Positions 35,541 through 45,028 of a stretch of DNA of 64,000 bases are shown here, one piece after another. The stretch is taken from the NCBI GenBank assembly GCA_002342805.1, contig DDQW01000021.1, positions 5,385 to 69,384 of the forward strand. The letters are read 5' to 3'. The stretch is from Clostridiales bacterium UBA2432. Lineage in GTDB: Bacteria; Bacillota; Clostridia; Lachnospirales; Vallitaleaceae. The notes below the pieces were generated by a model, which saw only the letters and a program-made list of their open reading frames with translations, ran no database searches and was not told the DNA's origin. The position numbers were made by a program, and so were the translations under genes. Numbering within the stretch: the first letter of the stretch is position 1; every line of letters begins with the position of its first letter.

Positions 35541-36572
35541 GTGAATTCAATAACGATTAAAGATATTGCAAGGATTTGTGGTGTCGGAGTGAGCACAGTA
35601 TCTAGAGCAATCAACAATCATCCGGATATCAATAAGGAGACAAAAGATTACATCCTGTCAGTTATTGAGGAATATAATTATATTCCCAATAATAGCGCAA
35701 GAAATTTAAAACGCATTGAGACAAATGCAATCGCGGTTTTAGTTAAAGGGATTACCAATCCTTTCTTCACAGATATGATTAAAATCATGGAACAGGAAAT
35801 TGAAAAACGCAAATATTCCTTAGTGTTACATCATGTTGAATTTAATGAAAATGAAATTGATGTTGCCTTGGAATTGATTAAGGAAAAACGTTTGCGAGGC
35901 ATTGTATTTTTAGGGGGCCACTTTAGCCATTCAGAAGATAAGCTCAAGAAAATCCCTGTTCCCTTTGTCTTAAGTACGATTGGTGGGATAGTTGATGAAA
36001 ATAATCGTGACGGCTATTCCTCTGTTTCTGTGAATGATATTCATGAGAGTAAAAAAATTGTTGATTATCTCCTTGATCAAGGCCATAAAAAAATTGCTAT
36101 TATCTGTGCAGATGCAGAAGATGAAAGTATTAGTTCGCTTAGACTTGAAGGCTATTATCAGGCACTTCGTAACCATAATATAGAACCGGATGAATCGTGG
36201 GTATTTAGAATGCAAAGAGAATTCGAAGAATATTCCATAGAAAACGGATATAATGTCGCTTTGGATATATTAAAATCGAATGAAGAATTCACAGCACTTT
36301 ATGCTATATCAGATATGCTCGCCATGGGTGCGTGTAAAGCACTCATTGATCATGGAAAAAAAGTTCCTGATGATTATTCAATCGTCGGATTTGATGGAAT
36401 CAAATTAGGACAATACTACAATCCATCAATTACAACATTGGTTCAACCGGTTGAAAAAATTGCATCAGAAACCATTCGTTTGCTTTTCGAAGTTTTTGAA
36501 AATGATAAAAAACATAAACATTTAACCTTTGAAGGAATATTAGCTATTCGTGAATCAACAAAAGTGCTATAA
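35541..36572 (+). CDS. LacI-family transcriptional regulator
   Basis: The 343-residue protein begins with a GTG start. The DNA-binding head is TIKDIARICGVGVSTVSRAIN with the hinge NNSARNLKRIE. The sensor core shows AVLVKGITNPFFTDMIKIME, LYAISDMLAMGACKALIDHG and YSIVGFDGIKLGQYYNPSITT. It comes right after malQ in the same direction and is probably the maltodextrin repressor acting at the tandem repeats at 30735. Confidence 0.9.
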   Translation: MNSITIKDIARICGVGVSTVSRAINNHPDINKETKDYILSVIEEYNYIPNNSARNLKRIETNAIAVLVKGITNPFFTDMIKIMEQEIEKRKYSLVLHHVEFNENEIDVALELIKEKRLRGIVFLGGHFSHSEDKLKKIPVPFVLSTIGGIVDENNRDGYSSVSVNDIHESKKIVDYLLDQGHKKIAIICADAEDESISSLRLEGYYQALRNHNIEPDESWVFRMQREFEEYSIENGYNVALDILKSNEEFTALYAISDMLAMGACKALIDHGKKVPDDYSIVGFDGIKLGQYYNPSITTLVQPVEKIASETIRLLFEVFENDKKHKHLTFEGILAIRESTKVL

Positions 36573-36573
36573 T
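36565..36573 (+). promoter_or_regulatory. Extended -10 promoter before the ercA-like gene
   Basis: TGC followed by TATAAT (36568-36573), overlapping the end of the LacI gene. No -35 is evident. Confidence 0.45.
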
Positions 36574-36618
36574 AAGAATATCTATTCATTGCGAATGTCT
36601 CACTAAAGAGGTGTGTTT

Positions 36619-37779
36619 ATGGAACTTAGAAAATTTGTAGCACCGGAAATCATTACTGGTTATGAAGCGAGCCTGCTTGTTGGCCGTTACTTAAATCATT
36701 TTGCTTCAAAACGGCCAATGATTGTAACAGACGCAAATGTAATTAAATACGAATGGTTTCAACAGATTATCAATTCAGTGAATGAATCTGTTGAAGATTA
36801 TGTTTTATATACAGAGGTAACGGTGAATCCGAAAGATTACGAAGCAATGAAAGGGGCTGAAGTCTTTTTGTCAAAGGGCTGTGACTTAATTATAGCCATT
36901 GGCGGAGGCAGTCCCATGGATTGTGCAAAATGTATAAGTATTGTTTCGACGAATGGAGGTCACATCTTAGATTATGAAGGTGTGGATGTGATTAATCTTC
37001 CCGGACCTCCACTAATATGCATTCCAACCACAGCAGGAACAAGTGCTGATGTCTCTCAGTTTGCCATTATTAACGATGACGTGGAACAATTAAAAAAAGC
37101 AATTATTAGCAAAAAAGTGGTACCTGACTTAGCCCTTATCGATCCGGTACCTTTAATGACAATGGATTTCTATTTAACGGCGTGTACAGGTATGGACGCA
37201 CTAACACATGCTATAGAAGCCTATGTGTCGAATGCGCAATCCTCGATTACAGATGTTCACGCATTAGAGGCAATTAAGCTGATTCATCATCATATTTTCG
37301 ATGCGTGTTCACAAAACCGTACGATTGAAACCATGTATCAGATGATGATGGCATCATTGTCTGCAGGCTTGGCTTTTTCAAATGCAAGTCTGGGTGCCGT
37401 TCATGCACTCGCACATAGCCTTGGTGGCCGTTTGAACTTACCTCATGGTGAATGTAATAGTATTTTATTAGATCGTGTTATAGAACTTAATTATGAAAGT
37501 GCAAAAGAACGCTATGATACGATTGCCCAAATCCTTGGAATTGATACGAGCTCACCAGATGGATCAAAAGATGGGCTGATTCAATACATCCAACACATGC
37601 GTCACCAGATCAATATTCAAAATCAAATTGTATTATCAGAATTTGCAGGAAAAAAAGAAAGTCGAGAAAAACTTCTCCATGAATTGGTGATCGGCGCTAT
37701 GAATGATCCATGTATGGTCACAAATCCCAAAGAGTTGAGCTACGATGAAGTGAGGAATATTTATGAGCAAATATTCTAG
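36619..37779 (+). CDS. ercA: Iron-type alcohol dehydrogenase-like protein (ErcA group)
   Basis: The 386-residue protein is a group III iron-dependent dehydrogenase. GGGSPMDCAK is the NAD-binding loop, and the metal ligands are kept: Asp and His in GMDALTHAIEAYVS, His in HALAHSLGGRLNLPH, and the last His in PHGECNS. The opening RKFVAPEIITGYEASLLVGRY matches the ErcA group, which is linked with signalling proteins rather than plain fermentation. The ATG at 36619 follows AAAGAGG; a GTG at 36613 is less likely. The gene overlaps the next one by 17 bases, and that gene encodes a cyclic-di-GMP protein, which supports the ErcA assignment. Confidence 0.82.
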   Translation: MELRKFVAPEIITGYEASLLVGRYLNHFASKRPMIVTDANVIKYEWFQQIINSVNESVEDYVLYTEVTVNPKDYEAMKGAEVFLSKGCDLIIAIGGGSPMDCAKCISIVSTNGGHILDYEGVDVINLPGPPLICIPTTAGTSADVSQFAIINDDVEQLKKAIISKKVVPDLALIDPVPLMTMDFYLTACTGMDALTHAIEAYVSNAQSSITDVHALEAIKLIHHHIFDACSQNRTIETMYQMMMASLSAGLAFSNASLGAVHALAHSLGGRLNLPHGECNSILLDRVIELNYESAKERYDTIAQILGIDTSSPDGSKDGLIQYIQHMRHQINIQNQIVLSEFAGKKESREKLLHELVIGAMNDPCMVTNPKELSYDEVRNIYEQIF

Positions 37780-39214
37780 AGAATCAATTATCGGACTAGG
37801 GGAATCCTCTTTCCGTAAAAATTATTATCCGGAGTTACAAGAAAAAATCATTGATTTGGAACGTTTGAATCTACGTAATGAAGCGCTTATTCGGGCCATT
37901 CCGGATATTATTCTTATTAGTGACTTAGAAGGAAATTTAATGCCTTTTGGGTCTTCTTTGCGTCGCGAAAAAAAACTTTTAGACCAAATGCTAAATACAC
38001 AACGTATCTTAAGTGTATTGGAATCGTGTGTTAAAAAAATCAGCAAGGAACAAAAAAGTGTAAACTGTTCCTTTATGCTTGACGTTGACCAAGAAGAGCG
38101 ACACTTCGAAGTGAGAGCTCATGCGACCGAGCTTGAAGAGATTCTTATATTAATCCGTGATATTACAACGGAAAGTGTTTTAAAAGACCGTTTGCGTTTT
38201 ATGGCTGAGCGAGATCCCTTAACGTCTTCTTATAATCGATGGTCTTTTGAAGAGCGAATGGATGCATACCAAAATAGCGAAGAACAAAACTTTGGTCTTT
38301 TAGTACTAGATATTGATGGATTAAAAGTCATTAATGATACTTTAGGCCACTATCATGGGGATGAAGTCATCAAAAAAGTGAGTCATATGATTCATAAAGT
38401 TCTAGGAGACAATGCCTATATTGCTCGAATCGGTGGAGATGAGTTTGGTGTTATGCTTAAAGGGGTTCATAAAATGGAGCTAGAAGAAGCATTAGCAAGC
38501 ATATATGATGAAGTTTCATTAATGAATCAAATGGATGGAGCTATTCAAATCAGTGTATCTGTAGGTTATGCATTTCATGAAAATGGGCCTATAAATGGTT
38601 TGAGCCTATATCAAGAGGCGGACAACAATATGTATCAGAACAAATTATTGAAGACATCGAGTTATCGAAGTAATCTGGTGCGATCGTTAATGAAAGCATT
38701 AGAAGCCAGAGATTATATTACAGAAGGTCATGCAGACCGAATGGACGAACTCGCAGAATTAATTGGAAGACAAATGGGATTGACATCGGTTGAGCTTGAT
38801 CGGATTGCCTTGCTATGTAAATTCCATGATATTGGAAAAGTGGGGATTCCGGATTCGATTTTAAAAAAACCGGGTAAGCTAACAGATGAGGAATATAAAG
38901 TCATGAAAACACATGCAGTTATTGGTGAGCGCATTGCCAATGCATCGGGTGAATTAAAAGAGATATCATATCTTATTATGAAACACCATGAACGCTACGA
39001 TGGAAAAGGGTATCCGACAGGACTTAAAGGCGACGAGATACCCATCGAATGCCAGGTTCTGTCTGTTGTGGATGCCTATGATGCAATGACGAATGACCGT
39101 CCTTATCGTAAAGCCTTGAGTAAAGAAGTTGCTATTGAAGAGATTGTCAATCACCGCGGAAGCCAATTTTCGCCACAGGTTGTAGATGCCTTTTTGCAAG
39201 TGATGATGCGCTGA
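37763..39214 (+). CDS. PAS-GGDEF-HD-GYP cyclic-di-GMP signalling protein
   Basis: The 483-residue protein has no membrane segment. A PAS-like part (about 40-130, IPDIILISDLEGNLM) is followed by a GGDEF domain with an intact active site RIGGDEFGVML near 222-230, and an HD-GYP domain with HDIGKVGIP near 354 and HHERYDGKGYP near 407. The five residues before GGDEF show no RxxD inhibitory site. It therefore carries motifs for both making and degrading cyclic di-GMP. The start overlaps the ErcA-like gene by 17 bases, so the two are probably translated together and may interact. The last third matches HD-GYP proteins strongly. Confidence 0.9.
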   Translation: MSKYSRESIIGLGESSFRKNYYPELQEKIIDLERLNLRNEALIRAIPDIILISDLEGNLMPFGSSLRREKKLLDQMLNTQRILSVLESCVKKISKEQKSVNCSFMLDVDQEERHFEVRAHATELEEILILIRDITTESVLKDRLRFMAERDPLTSSYNRWSFEERMDAYQNSEEQNFGLLVLDIDGLKVINDTLGHYHGDEVIKKVSHMIHKVLGDNAYIARIGGDEFGVMLKGVHKMELEEALASIYDEVSLMNQMDGAIQISVSVGYAFHENGPINGLSLYQEADNNMYQNKLLKTSSYRSNLVRSLMKALEARDYITEGHADRMDELAELIGRQMGLTSVELDRIALLCKFHDIGKVGIPDSILKKPGKLTDEEYKVMKTHAVIGERIANASGELKEISYLIMKHHERYDGKGYPTGLKGDEIPIECQVLSVVDAYDAMTNDRPYRKALSKEVAIEEIVNHRGSQFSPQVVDAFLQVMMR

Positions 39215-39296
39215 TTCTTTAATGAAATTTTAATAAAGTTTATATGATTATCTTCTTATTCGAGGGTATAATATGAGAATAAGGAGTGAGTAGACG

Positions 39297-40214
39297 ATGC
39301 AAATTATTGAAGCATTTTTAACATTGATTTTTACATTGATTTCAGGAATATTAAGTATTGGATTTCGATTAATTGTTGCCGTTGCAGCTGGTGTAATTGC
39401 AGCGTTCAAAGGTCGAAATGCTTTTTTTTGGGGACTTATAACATTGATTTTTCCGTGGTCCATATTGATTTTATTCTTTTTGCCGGCCAAACAGCATCGG
39501 ATTAAGACATACTTAAGTGAAAAACCTGAGTTTAAGCAAGGAAATGTTGTAGTAGGTGCCTTGATGGCCTTAACAGCAACAGTTGCAAAAGCTGATGGGC
39601 AAGTAACTAAAGAAGAAGTGCATATTATTCGACAGTTTGTAACCCAAAATTTCCGAATAACAGGTGCTGAACTTAATCAATATGAAGGGGCCTTTAATTA
39701 TGGAAAAGACCATCCTGAAGATCTTGACGAGTATATACGTATTTTAAGAAGTTATCATCACCAACGGGATTTTATAATGTCGATTAGTTATTTGTTGGTC
39801 ATGGTGGCGGTTAAGAATGGAGCTATATCCGAAAAAGAAGACCAGCTTGTGAGTCGAATAACCTTTGATCTTGGTTTGTCTCCATATGAATATGAAAGTA
39901 TTAAACGCTATATTGTGGGCCGGATGTCTGGTGGGGGTTCTACGTATTCAAGAGCCGGATCGTCAACATATAATGGATATAATCAAGGCATGTCAAAAGA
40001 TGTACTTGTGGAAAAATATACAAAAGTCTTAGGTCTACCTAAAAATGCGGATGAAGGTATGATCAAGAAAGCATATCGTAAGATGGCCAAAGAATACCAT
40101 CCGGATAAAGTGATGTCGGAAGGGATGCCCGATGAGTATATTGAATATGCAAATAAACGATTTTCTGAGATTAGCCATGCCTATGAGCAATTGAAAACGC
40201 TTGTATTTGAATAG
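39297..40214 (+). CDS. Membrane-anchored TerB/J-domain co-chaperone (DjlA-like)
   Basis: The 305-residue protein has an N-terminal hydrophobic region with two or three membrane segments (about 3-25, 27-40 and 42-62). A TerB-like domain follows (VVGALMALTATVAKADGQVTKEE), then a Gly/Ser/Tyr-rich linker near 215-235. The C-terminal J domain has YTKVLGLPKNADEGMIKKAYR and the essential HPD in KEYHPDKV. This is the layout of DjlA, which brings DnaK to the membrane. A TATAAT at 39267-39272 and AAGGAG before the ATG suggest its own transcript. The client is unknown. Confidence 0.85.
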   Translation: MQIIEAFLTLIFTLISGILSIGFRLIVAVAAGVIAAFKGRNAFFWGLITLIFPWSILILFFLPAKQHRIKTYLSEKPEFKQGNVVVGALMALTATVAKADGQVTKEEVHIIRQFVTQNFRITGAELNQYEGAFNYGKDHPEDLDEYIRILRSYHHQRDFIMSISYLLVMVAVKNGAISEKEDQLVSRITFDLGLSPYEYESIKRYIVGRMSGGGSTYSRAGSSTYNGYNQGMSKDVLVEKYTKVLGLPKNADEGMIKKAYRKMAKEYHPDKVMSEGMPDEYIEYANKRFSEISHAYEQLKTLVFE

Positions 40215-40222
40215 GAGTTCCT

Positions 40223-41203
40223 ATGAATAAAGAAAAAATTCTAAAACAAATGGCCTTAATTTTGCCAGCGGCATTCAGTTGCTTTTTATGGGCGACAGCG
40301 ATACCAACCCTAAAAATAAGCTATAATCTATTAAATATTCCGGCAAATGACATTTTTAATCGTTTTGTCTTAGCCGGAATACGTTTTTTATTGGCGGGAC
40401 TACTTATTGGCTTATATATTCTGATAAAAGAGAAAAAAATAATGGGCTTAAAAAGTTCGCAATGGAAAACAGTCTTGATTTTTGGATTATTAAATACAAG
40501 CTTACAATATATGTTTTTTTATACCGGAGTGGGAAACACTGGCGCAATTAAAGGGGTACTGATTGACACATCAAAACCCTTGATTGTTGTCATATTAGCC
40601 CACTTATTGACGCAGGATGATAAAATTAATATGAATAAAATCATGGGTCTTATCATTGGATTTGCAGGGATTATTCTCGCCAATATTGATAGTGCTGTTG
40701 GTGGCGGTTTGAATCTTGATGTTTCATTTATGGGTGAGGGGACGCTTATACTAGCTTCCTTAGCCTATGGGTTTGCAGTTCTTTATGGAAAGCGGGCCAT
40801 GCAGACCATGTCGTCGGTGATGCTTAACATGTACCAAATGGTCTTCGGATCCATTATCTTGCTAGGGATTGGACTTGTTGGAGCCGGCGGATTTAACCTT
40901 ATGTTTAATATGCAAGCCCTACTTTTGCTGATTTATTCAGCGTTCTTATCTGCCATCGCTTTTGTGGTTTGGTATGGACTTATTCATAAATACAATGCAT
41001 CATCAGTGACAATATATATCTTTTTAATTCCGGTCTTCGGGTCCATTATTTCTTCAGTTATATTTCCCGAAGAAAGCTTATCAGTATTTGTTGTCATAAG
41101 TCTTATTCTTATGACGATTAGTATTAATCTAGTGAATCGGAATGGACAGACAAAAAAAGGAAGGATGACATATCATGAAATTAAAGAAAATTCTGCATCT
41201 TAG
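40223..41203 (+). CDS. EamA/DMT-family transporter
   Basis: The 326-residue protein has about ten membrane helices in two repeats (LPAAFSCFLWATAIPTLKI near the start; second repeat from LILASLAYGFAVLYGKRAM). This is the drug/metabolite transporter superfamily, which moves amino acids, nucleotides or other small molecules; the substrate is unknown. The hydrophilic C-terminus runs 29 bases into the next gene. It follows the J-protein gene by 8 bases. Confidence 0.88.
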   Translation: MNKEKILKQMALILPAAFSCFLWATAIPTLKISYNLLNIPANDIFNRFVLAGIRFLLAGLLIGLYILIKEKKIMGLKSSQWKTVLIFGLLNTSLQYMFFYTGVGNTGAIKGVLIDTSKPLIVVILAHLLTQDDKINMNKIMGLIIGFAGIILANIDSAVGGGLNLDVSFMGEGTLILASLAYGFAVLYGKRAMQTMSSVMLNMYQMVFGSIILLGIGLVGAGGFNLMFNMQALLLLIYSAFLSAIAFVVWYGLIHKYNASSVTIYIFLIPVFGSIISSVIFPEESLSVFVVISLILMTISINLVNRNGQTKKGRMTYHEIKENSAS

Positions 41204-42221
41204 TATAATCAGCAGTTTATTAGCCCTATTTTTAACCGCATGCGGTGGTGAATTATATACAGCAGATTCGCATTTAGAGGATAAGACGCCTACACAAGAA
41301 AACGAACAAGAGACGGAAGTACATGTAGAGGTTGCACCAGCCCCAGTACCTGAAGAAGAGGAAGTGGAGGAGACGCCGAGTAATGAATCTTCAGAAAACG
41401 TTTCTTCAGAAGATCAAGAGACAGATGTAGAAGACGAATCAGAAGACGTGAATCAAGAAAGTACAGTGATTTTTGCAAATCAGTTTGGCACAGAAGATGC
41501 GTATGATTTGGAGTTAGATCCCAATCAGTTAGACAATACAAGTACCAGTTGGTCATTTCGACGAAACAGTGAACATAATCCGGTAACTGGTTATTATGAC
41601 ATAGACATAGAAAGATACGGAACGTATTTTATTAATCAAACTGCTGTGGATGAGAAGGTTGTCTATTTGACGTTTGATGAAGGTTATGAATATGGATTTA
41701 CACCAATGATTTTAGACGTTTTGCAGGAAAATAATGTTCAAGCGGCATTCTTTGTAACCAAATATTTTATTGATAAAGAACCAGAATTGATTCAGCGAAT
41801 GGTGGATGAGGGACATATTGTAGCCAACCACTCAAATTCACACCCGGAATTTCCAACATTGACCCATGATGAAGTCTATGATGAATTGAAAACGACCAAT
41901 GATCGTTTTAAAGAAGTGACAGGACAAGATTTGGATCCGTTTTTTAGGCCACCAAGTGGAAAATATAGTGAGCGAACCTTGTATCTTGTGCGAAAATTAG
42001 GTTACCGAAATATTTTTTGGAGTATGGCTTATGCAGATTGGGATGTGAATAATCAACCGGGAAAAGATGTTGCATATAACCACGTCATGGACAACTATCA
42101 TAACGGAGCAATTATTCTCTTGCATGCGGTTTCAGAATCCAATACCCAAGCGCTGGATGATATATTAAAATCGATGAAAGATAAAGGCTATCGATTTGGG
42201 AGTCTATATGAGTTGGAATAA
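41175..42221 (+). CDS. pdaA: PdaA-like polysaccharide deacetylase lipoprotein
   Basis: The 348-residue protein has a signal peptide with lipobox LFLTAC (Cys23), a very acidic linker of about 75 residues (EEEEVEETPSNESSENVSSE) and a NodB domain. The motifs VYLTFDEGYEYGFTP, HSNSHPEF, FFRPPSGKYSE, FWSMAYADWDVNNQPGK and AIILLHAVSESN closely follow Bacillus PdaA, which forms muramic delta-lactam in spore cortex; the Glu in TFDEGY instead of a second Asp is a PdaA hallmark. The lipid anchor and acidic spacer are not part of the Bacillus protein as I recall it. A sporulation role is inferred only. Confidence 0.85.
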   Translation: MKLKKILHLSIISSLLALFLTACGGELYTADSHLEDKTPTQENEQETEVHVEVAPAPVPEEEEVEETPSNESSENVSSEDQETDVEDESEDVNQESTVIFANQFGTEDAYDLELDPNQLDNTSTSWSFRRNSEHNPVTGYYDIDIERYGTYFINQTAVDEKVVYLTFDEGYEYGFTPMILDVLQENNVQAAFFVTKYFIDKEPELIQRMVDEGHIVANHSNSHPEFPTLTHDEVYDELKTTNDRFKEVTGQDLDPFFRPPSGKYSERTLYLVRKLGYRNIFWSMAYADWDVNNQPGKDVAYNHVMDNYHNGAIILLHAVSESNTQALDDILKSMKDKGYRFGSLYELE

Positions 42222-42242
42222 GAGAGAATTCGTGTCTAATCC

Positions 42243-42271
42243 TTTACACCAAGGTTAATTTTATATATAAT
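42243..42271 (+). promoter_or_regulatory. pgi promoter
   Basis: TTTACA (42243-42248), 17 bases, TATAAT (42266-42271), then AGGAGGAAAA before the ATG at 42322. Confidence 0.65.
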
Positions 42272-42321
42272 CATAGGGAATAGAGCAAAGAGAGCAAAGA
42301 GTTTATAGGAGGAAAATAGTA

Positions 42322-43737
42322 ATGAATAAAGAAGCAATGAAGTTACGTCTGGATTTTAACAATATGATGGCTAACTTAATCGGAGAAAAGGGCATCAGTG
42401 AAGAAGACTTTGCCATACTTGAAGGAAAAATTGAAGCGGCTGAAAAAGCTATGGTTGAAAAACGTGCAAATGGTGGTATGGACTGGAGAGACTTACCCTA
42501 TAACCAAGATGAGATTGTTGAAGATATCGTCGACTATGTTGAGGCAAACAAGGACTGGGTTGAATCTTTTGTCGTCTTAGGTATTGGCGGATCTGCCTTA
42601 GGTCCGATTGCAGTTCAACAAGCCATTAATCATCCCCATTGGAATGAGCTATCAAAAGAGAAGCGTAAAGGCTATCCAAAGTTATATGTCGTTGATAATG
42701 TGGATCCTGAAAAATTGGTCGCATTATTTGATGTGATTGATTTAGAGACATCCCTCTTTAACGTCATCTCCAAATCAGGAGGAACGAGTGAGACAATGTC
42801 TCAGTTTATGATTATTAAAGAAAAAATAGAAAATGAGCTGGGTAAAGATGCGGTTAAAAAGCATATTGTTGCAACAACAGATGCATCAAAAGGAACATTA
42901 CGTCCCATTGCAGATGAAGAAGGCCTCAAAAGCTATATCATCCCTGCAGGTGTTGGCGGAAGATTTTCAGAATTAACACCGGTTGGTTTACTTCCGGCGG
43001 CAATGTGTGGTATCGATATCAAGACCTTATTAGAAGGTGCGGCGTATATGGATGAAATCTGTAAAATAGATAATACATTCAAAAACCCTGCACATATGTA
43101 TGGATTATTACAATACATATCCATGCAACAAGGTAAGAATATCTCAATTGTTATGGCCTATGCCGACGGACTGAAATTTATCGCTGATTGGTATGCACAG
43201 TTATGGGCTGAATCCTTAGGTAAAAAATACGACCTTGACGGTAATGTGGTTAATGTAGGACAAACGCCGGTAAAAGCTCTTGGAGCAACAGACCAACATT
43301 CACAGGTTCAGCTATATGCCGAAGGCCCACATGATAAAGTTGTCCTATTTATGGGCGTTGATAAATACCGTTCTGAGATTACGATTCCTGAGATTTATGG
43401 AGATGTGCCAAATCTTGGTTTCTTAGGTGGAGCAACACATAATAAGCTGATCCATACAGAGCAAATGGCAACCGAATATGCCTTGTTCAAAGCGGAACAG
43501 ACAAATATGACATTAACAGTACCGGAGATTAATGAATTCACGGTGGGTCAAATTCTTTACTTGTTCGAAGTAGCAACAGGATTTGCCGGTGAGCTAATGA
43601 ATATCAATGCTTTTGATCAACCGGGTGTTGAAGAAGGTAAAAATGCAACCTATGCAATGTTCGGCCGTCCGGGTTATGAAGAGAAGAAAAAAGAACTCGA
43701 CGCACGTCCGGAGAAAAAAGATAAATACATTATCTAG
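42322..43737 (+). CDS. pgi: Glucose-6-phosphate isomerase
   Basis: The 471-residue protein interconverts glucose 6-phosphate and fructose 6-phosphate. VVLGIGGSALGPIAVQQ and NVISKSGGTSETMSQF bind the phosphate, VGGRFSELTPVGLLPAA and TDQHSQVQLYAEG are conserved, and NAFDQPGVEEGKNATYAMFGRPGY ends the catalytic region. It is slightly longer than the 450 residues common in Firmicutes. It joins phosphorolysis products (after phosphoglucomutase, not present here) to glycolysis. It has its own promoter and terminator. Confidence 0.95.
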   Translation: MNKEAMKLRLDFNNMMANLIGEKGISEEDFAILEGKIEAAEKAMVEKRANGGMDWRDLPYNQDEIVEDIVDYVEANKDWVESFVVLGIGGSALGPIAVQQAINHPHWNELSKEKRKGYPKLYVVDNVDPEKLVALFDVIDLETSLFNVISKSGGTSETMSQFMIIKEKIENELGKDAVKKHIVATTDASKGTLRPIADEEGLKSYIIPAGVGGRFSELTPVGLLPAAMCGIDIKTLLEGAAYMDEICKIDNTFKNPAHMYGLLQYISMQQGKNISIVMAYADGLKFIADWYAQLWAESLGKKYDLDGNVVNVGQTPVKALGATDQHSQVQLYAEGPHDKVVLFMGVDKYRSEITIPEIYGDVPNLGFLGGATHNKLIHTEQMATEYALFKAEQTNMTLTVPEINEFTVGQILYLFEVATGFAGELMNINAFDQPGVEEGKNATYAMFGRPGYEEKKKELDARPEKKDKYII

Positions 43738-43766
43738 TTAACATAAGCATGGACTATATAAAAAAC

Positions 43767-43808
43767 AAAGCTGATATAAACGCATTTACTTGCGATATAT
43801 CAGCTTTT
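43767..43808. terminator. Two-way terminator between pgi and GntR genes
   Basis: AAAGCTGATATA pairs perfectly with TATATCAGCTTT, and an inner CGCA/TGCG stem extends it. A-run and T-run flank it on both sides, serving the two convergent genes. It overlaps the last codons of the minus-strand gene. Confidence 0.85.
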
Positions 43809-44897
43809 ATTTTGGGGAAATTGTCTGACAGTTTTTCTTTGAATCAATTTAGGGGGGAATAGAACGCTTTGAGTTTCATTTCCTTCAATCATGGAAATAA
43901 GTCGATGAGCGACAATATATCCGAGTTCTTCAGAAGGATGGACAATGCTGGTTAATCCGCTACGCTTTCCCATCACAGTATTATCAACACCGATGACAGA
44001 AAATGCAGTAGGAACAGATATATCGCGTTGATCCAACTGGTCCATTAACATAAGAGCTAGGCTATCATTAAAACAAAACGCAGCTGTAGCGCCTCCTATA
44101 TTTTGCCAGAGAGATTTGCGTGATAACTCTTCTTCAACATCTTCTTTTGAGTACCAATGAACATACGTATCAATAAGTGGGATACCGGCTTCTTTTAGTG
44201 CCATGCAATAGCCCTTATATCGAAGTTGACCCTGACGATCGCCATGAGGAAAGATGCCTAGAATTTGTGTGTGACCGTTTTCAATCAAGTGTGATGTGGC
44301 TAAGCGTCCAACAGAAACATCATCAATGGCAACATAAGTTCCGGGAAGTTCAGGATAAAAGGAATCTACAAAAATAACGGGTAAAGCTTTGTTAATGATT
44401 TGCGCATAATATTGGAGGTTCATACATGGAAGACCGCTCTTTGTTGGCCATACAATGAGACCATCTAAGGTATTACCGAGCATGGACTGTAAAGCACGAC
44501 TTTCGCCTTCAACAGTATTATGTGTTGAAGCCACGTGTACGGTATAACCTTCCTGTGATAACTCCCTTTCAATAGCTTGCATAATTGAGGGGAAAATATA
44601 TGCATCTAAATAGGTTGTTATAATTCCTACAGATTTTGAAGAGCGTTTTTTGGCGTTAACTTGTGTTGAATTATGGGGCGGTGATTTAGAAATATATGTA
44701 CCGCTTCCTTTAATTCGGGTGATATAGCCATCATTTTCAAGTTCTTCTAAAGCGCGTCTTACCGTTTGGCGGGACACGTTAAACTGTTGACATAATGCAT
44801 TTTCAGAACTAAATTTTTCTCCAGGAATAATAGATCCGGATACAAGTTGCTCTAGTGTCCAGTGGACAATTTTTTTATATTTGGGTACTTGCTTCAT
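43800..44897 (-). CDS. GntR-headed LacI-type regulator (AraR-like)
   Basis: The 365-residue protein has a GntR winged helix at about 1-70 (YKKIVHWTLEQLVSGSIIPG; QQFNVSRQTVRRALEELENDG; IKGSGTYIS) fused to a LacI-type sugar-binding core (SVGIITTYLDAYIFPSIMQAIE; LPVIFVDSFYPELP; FSVIGVDNTVMGKR). This is the layout of AraR, the arabinose repressor. It is divergent from the GH67 gene, and palindromes lie in the 220-base gap, so it probably represses the xylan-oligosaccharide genes in the absence of arabinose or another sugar. Confidence 0.9.
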   Translation of the reverse strand: MKQVPKYKKIVHWTLEQLVSGSIIPGEKFSSENALCQQFNVSRQTVRRALEELENDGYITRIKGSGTYISKSPPHNSTQVNAKKRSSKSVGIITTYLDAYIFPSIMQAIERELSQEGYTVHVASTHNTVEGESRALQSMLGNTLDGLIVWPTKSGLPCMNLQYYAQIINKALPVIFVDSFYPELPGTYVAIDDVSVGRLATSHLIENGHTQILGIFPHGDRQGQLRYKGYCMALKEAGIPLIDTYVHWYSKEDVEEELSRKSLWQNIGGATAAFCFNDSLALMLMDQLDQRDISVPTAFSVIGVDNTVMGKRSGLTSIVHPSEELGYIVAHRLISMIEGNETQSVLFPPKLIQRKTVRQFPQNKS

Positions 44898-44931
44898 CCA
44901 ATCCTCCTTGCCCTATAACGTCATAAATTCA

Positions 44932-44960
44932 ATTATACAACTGGAAATATAAAAAGGCAA
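44932..44960 (-). promoter_or_regulatory. Promoter of the GntR-type regulator gene
   Basis: On the minus strand TTGCCT (44955-44960), 17 bases, TATAAT (44932-44937). Confidence 0.55.
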
Positions 44961-44983
44961 TAATCAAAGATATAATAATAGGA

Positions 44984-45012
44984 TTGACAATGCATTTGTC
45001 CTATGATATGTT
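44984..45012 (+). promoter_or_regulatory. Promoter of the GH67 gene
   Basis: TTGACA (44984-44989), 17 bases, TATGTT (45007-45012). The expected start near 45019 leaves a leader of about 100 bases holding the candidate operators. Confidence 0.65.
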
Positions 45013-45028
45013 TTTATTAAGAAAAAAA

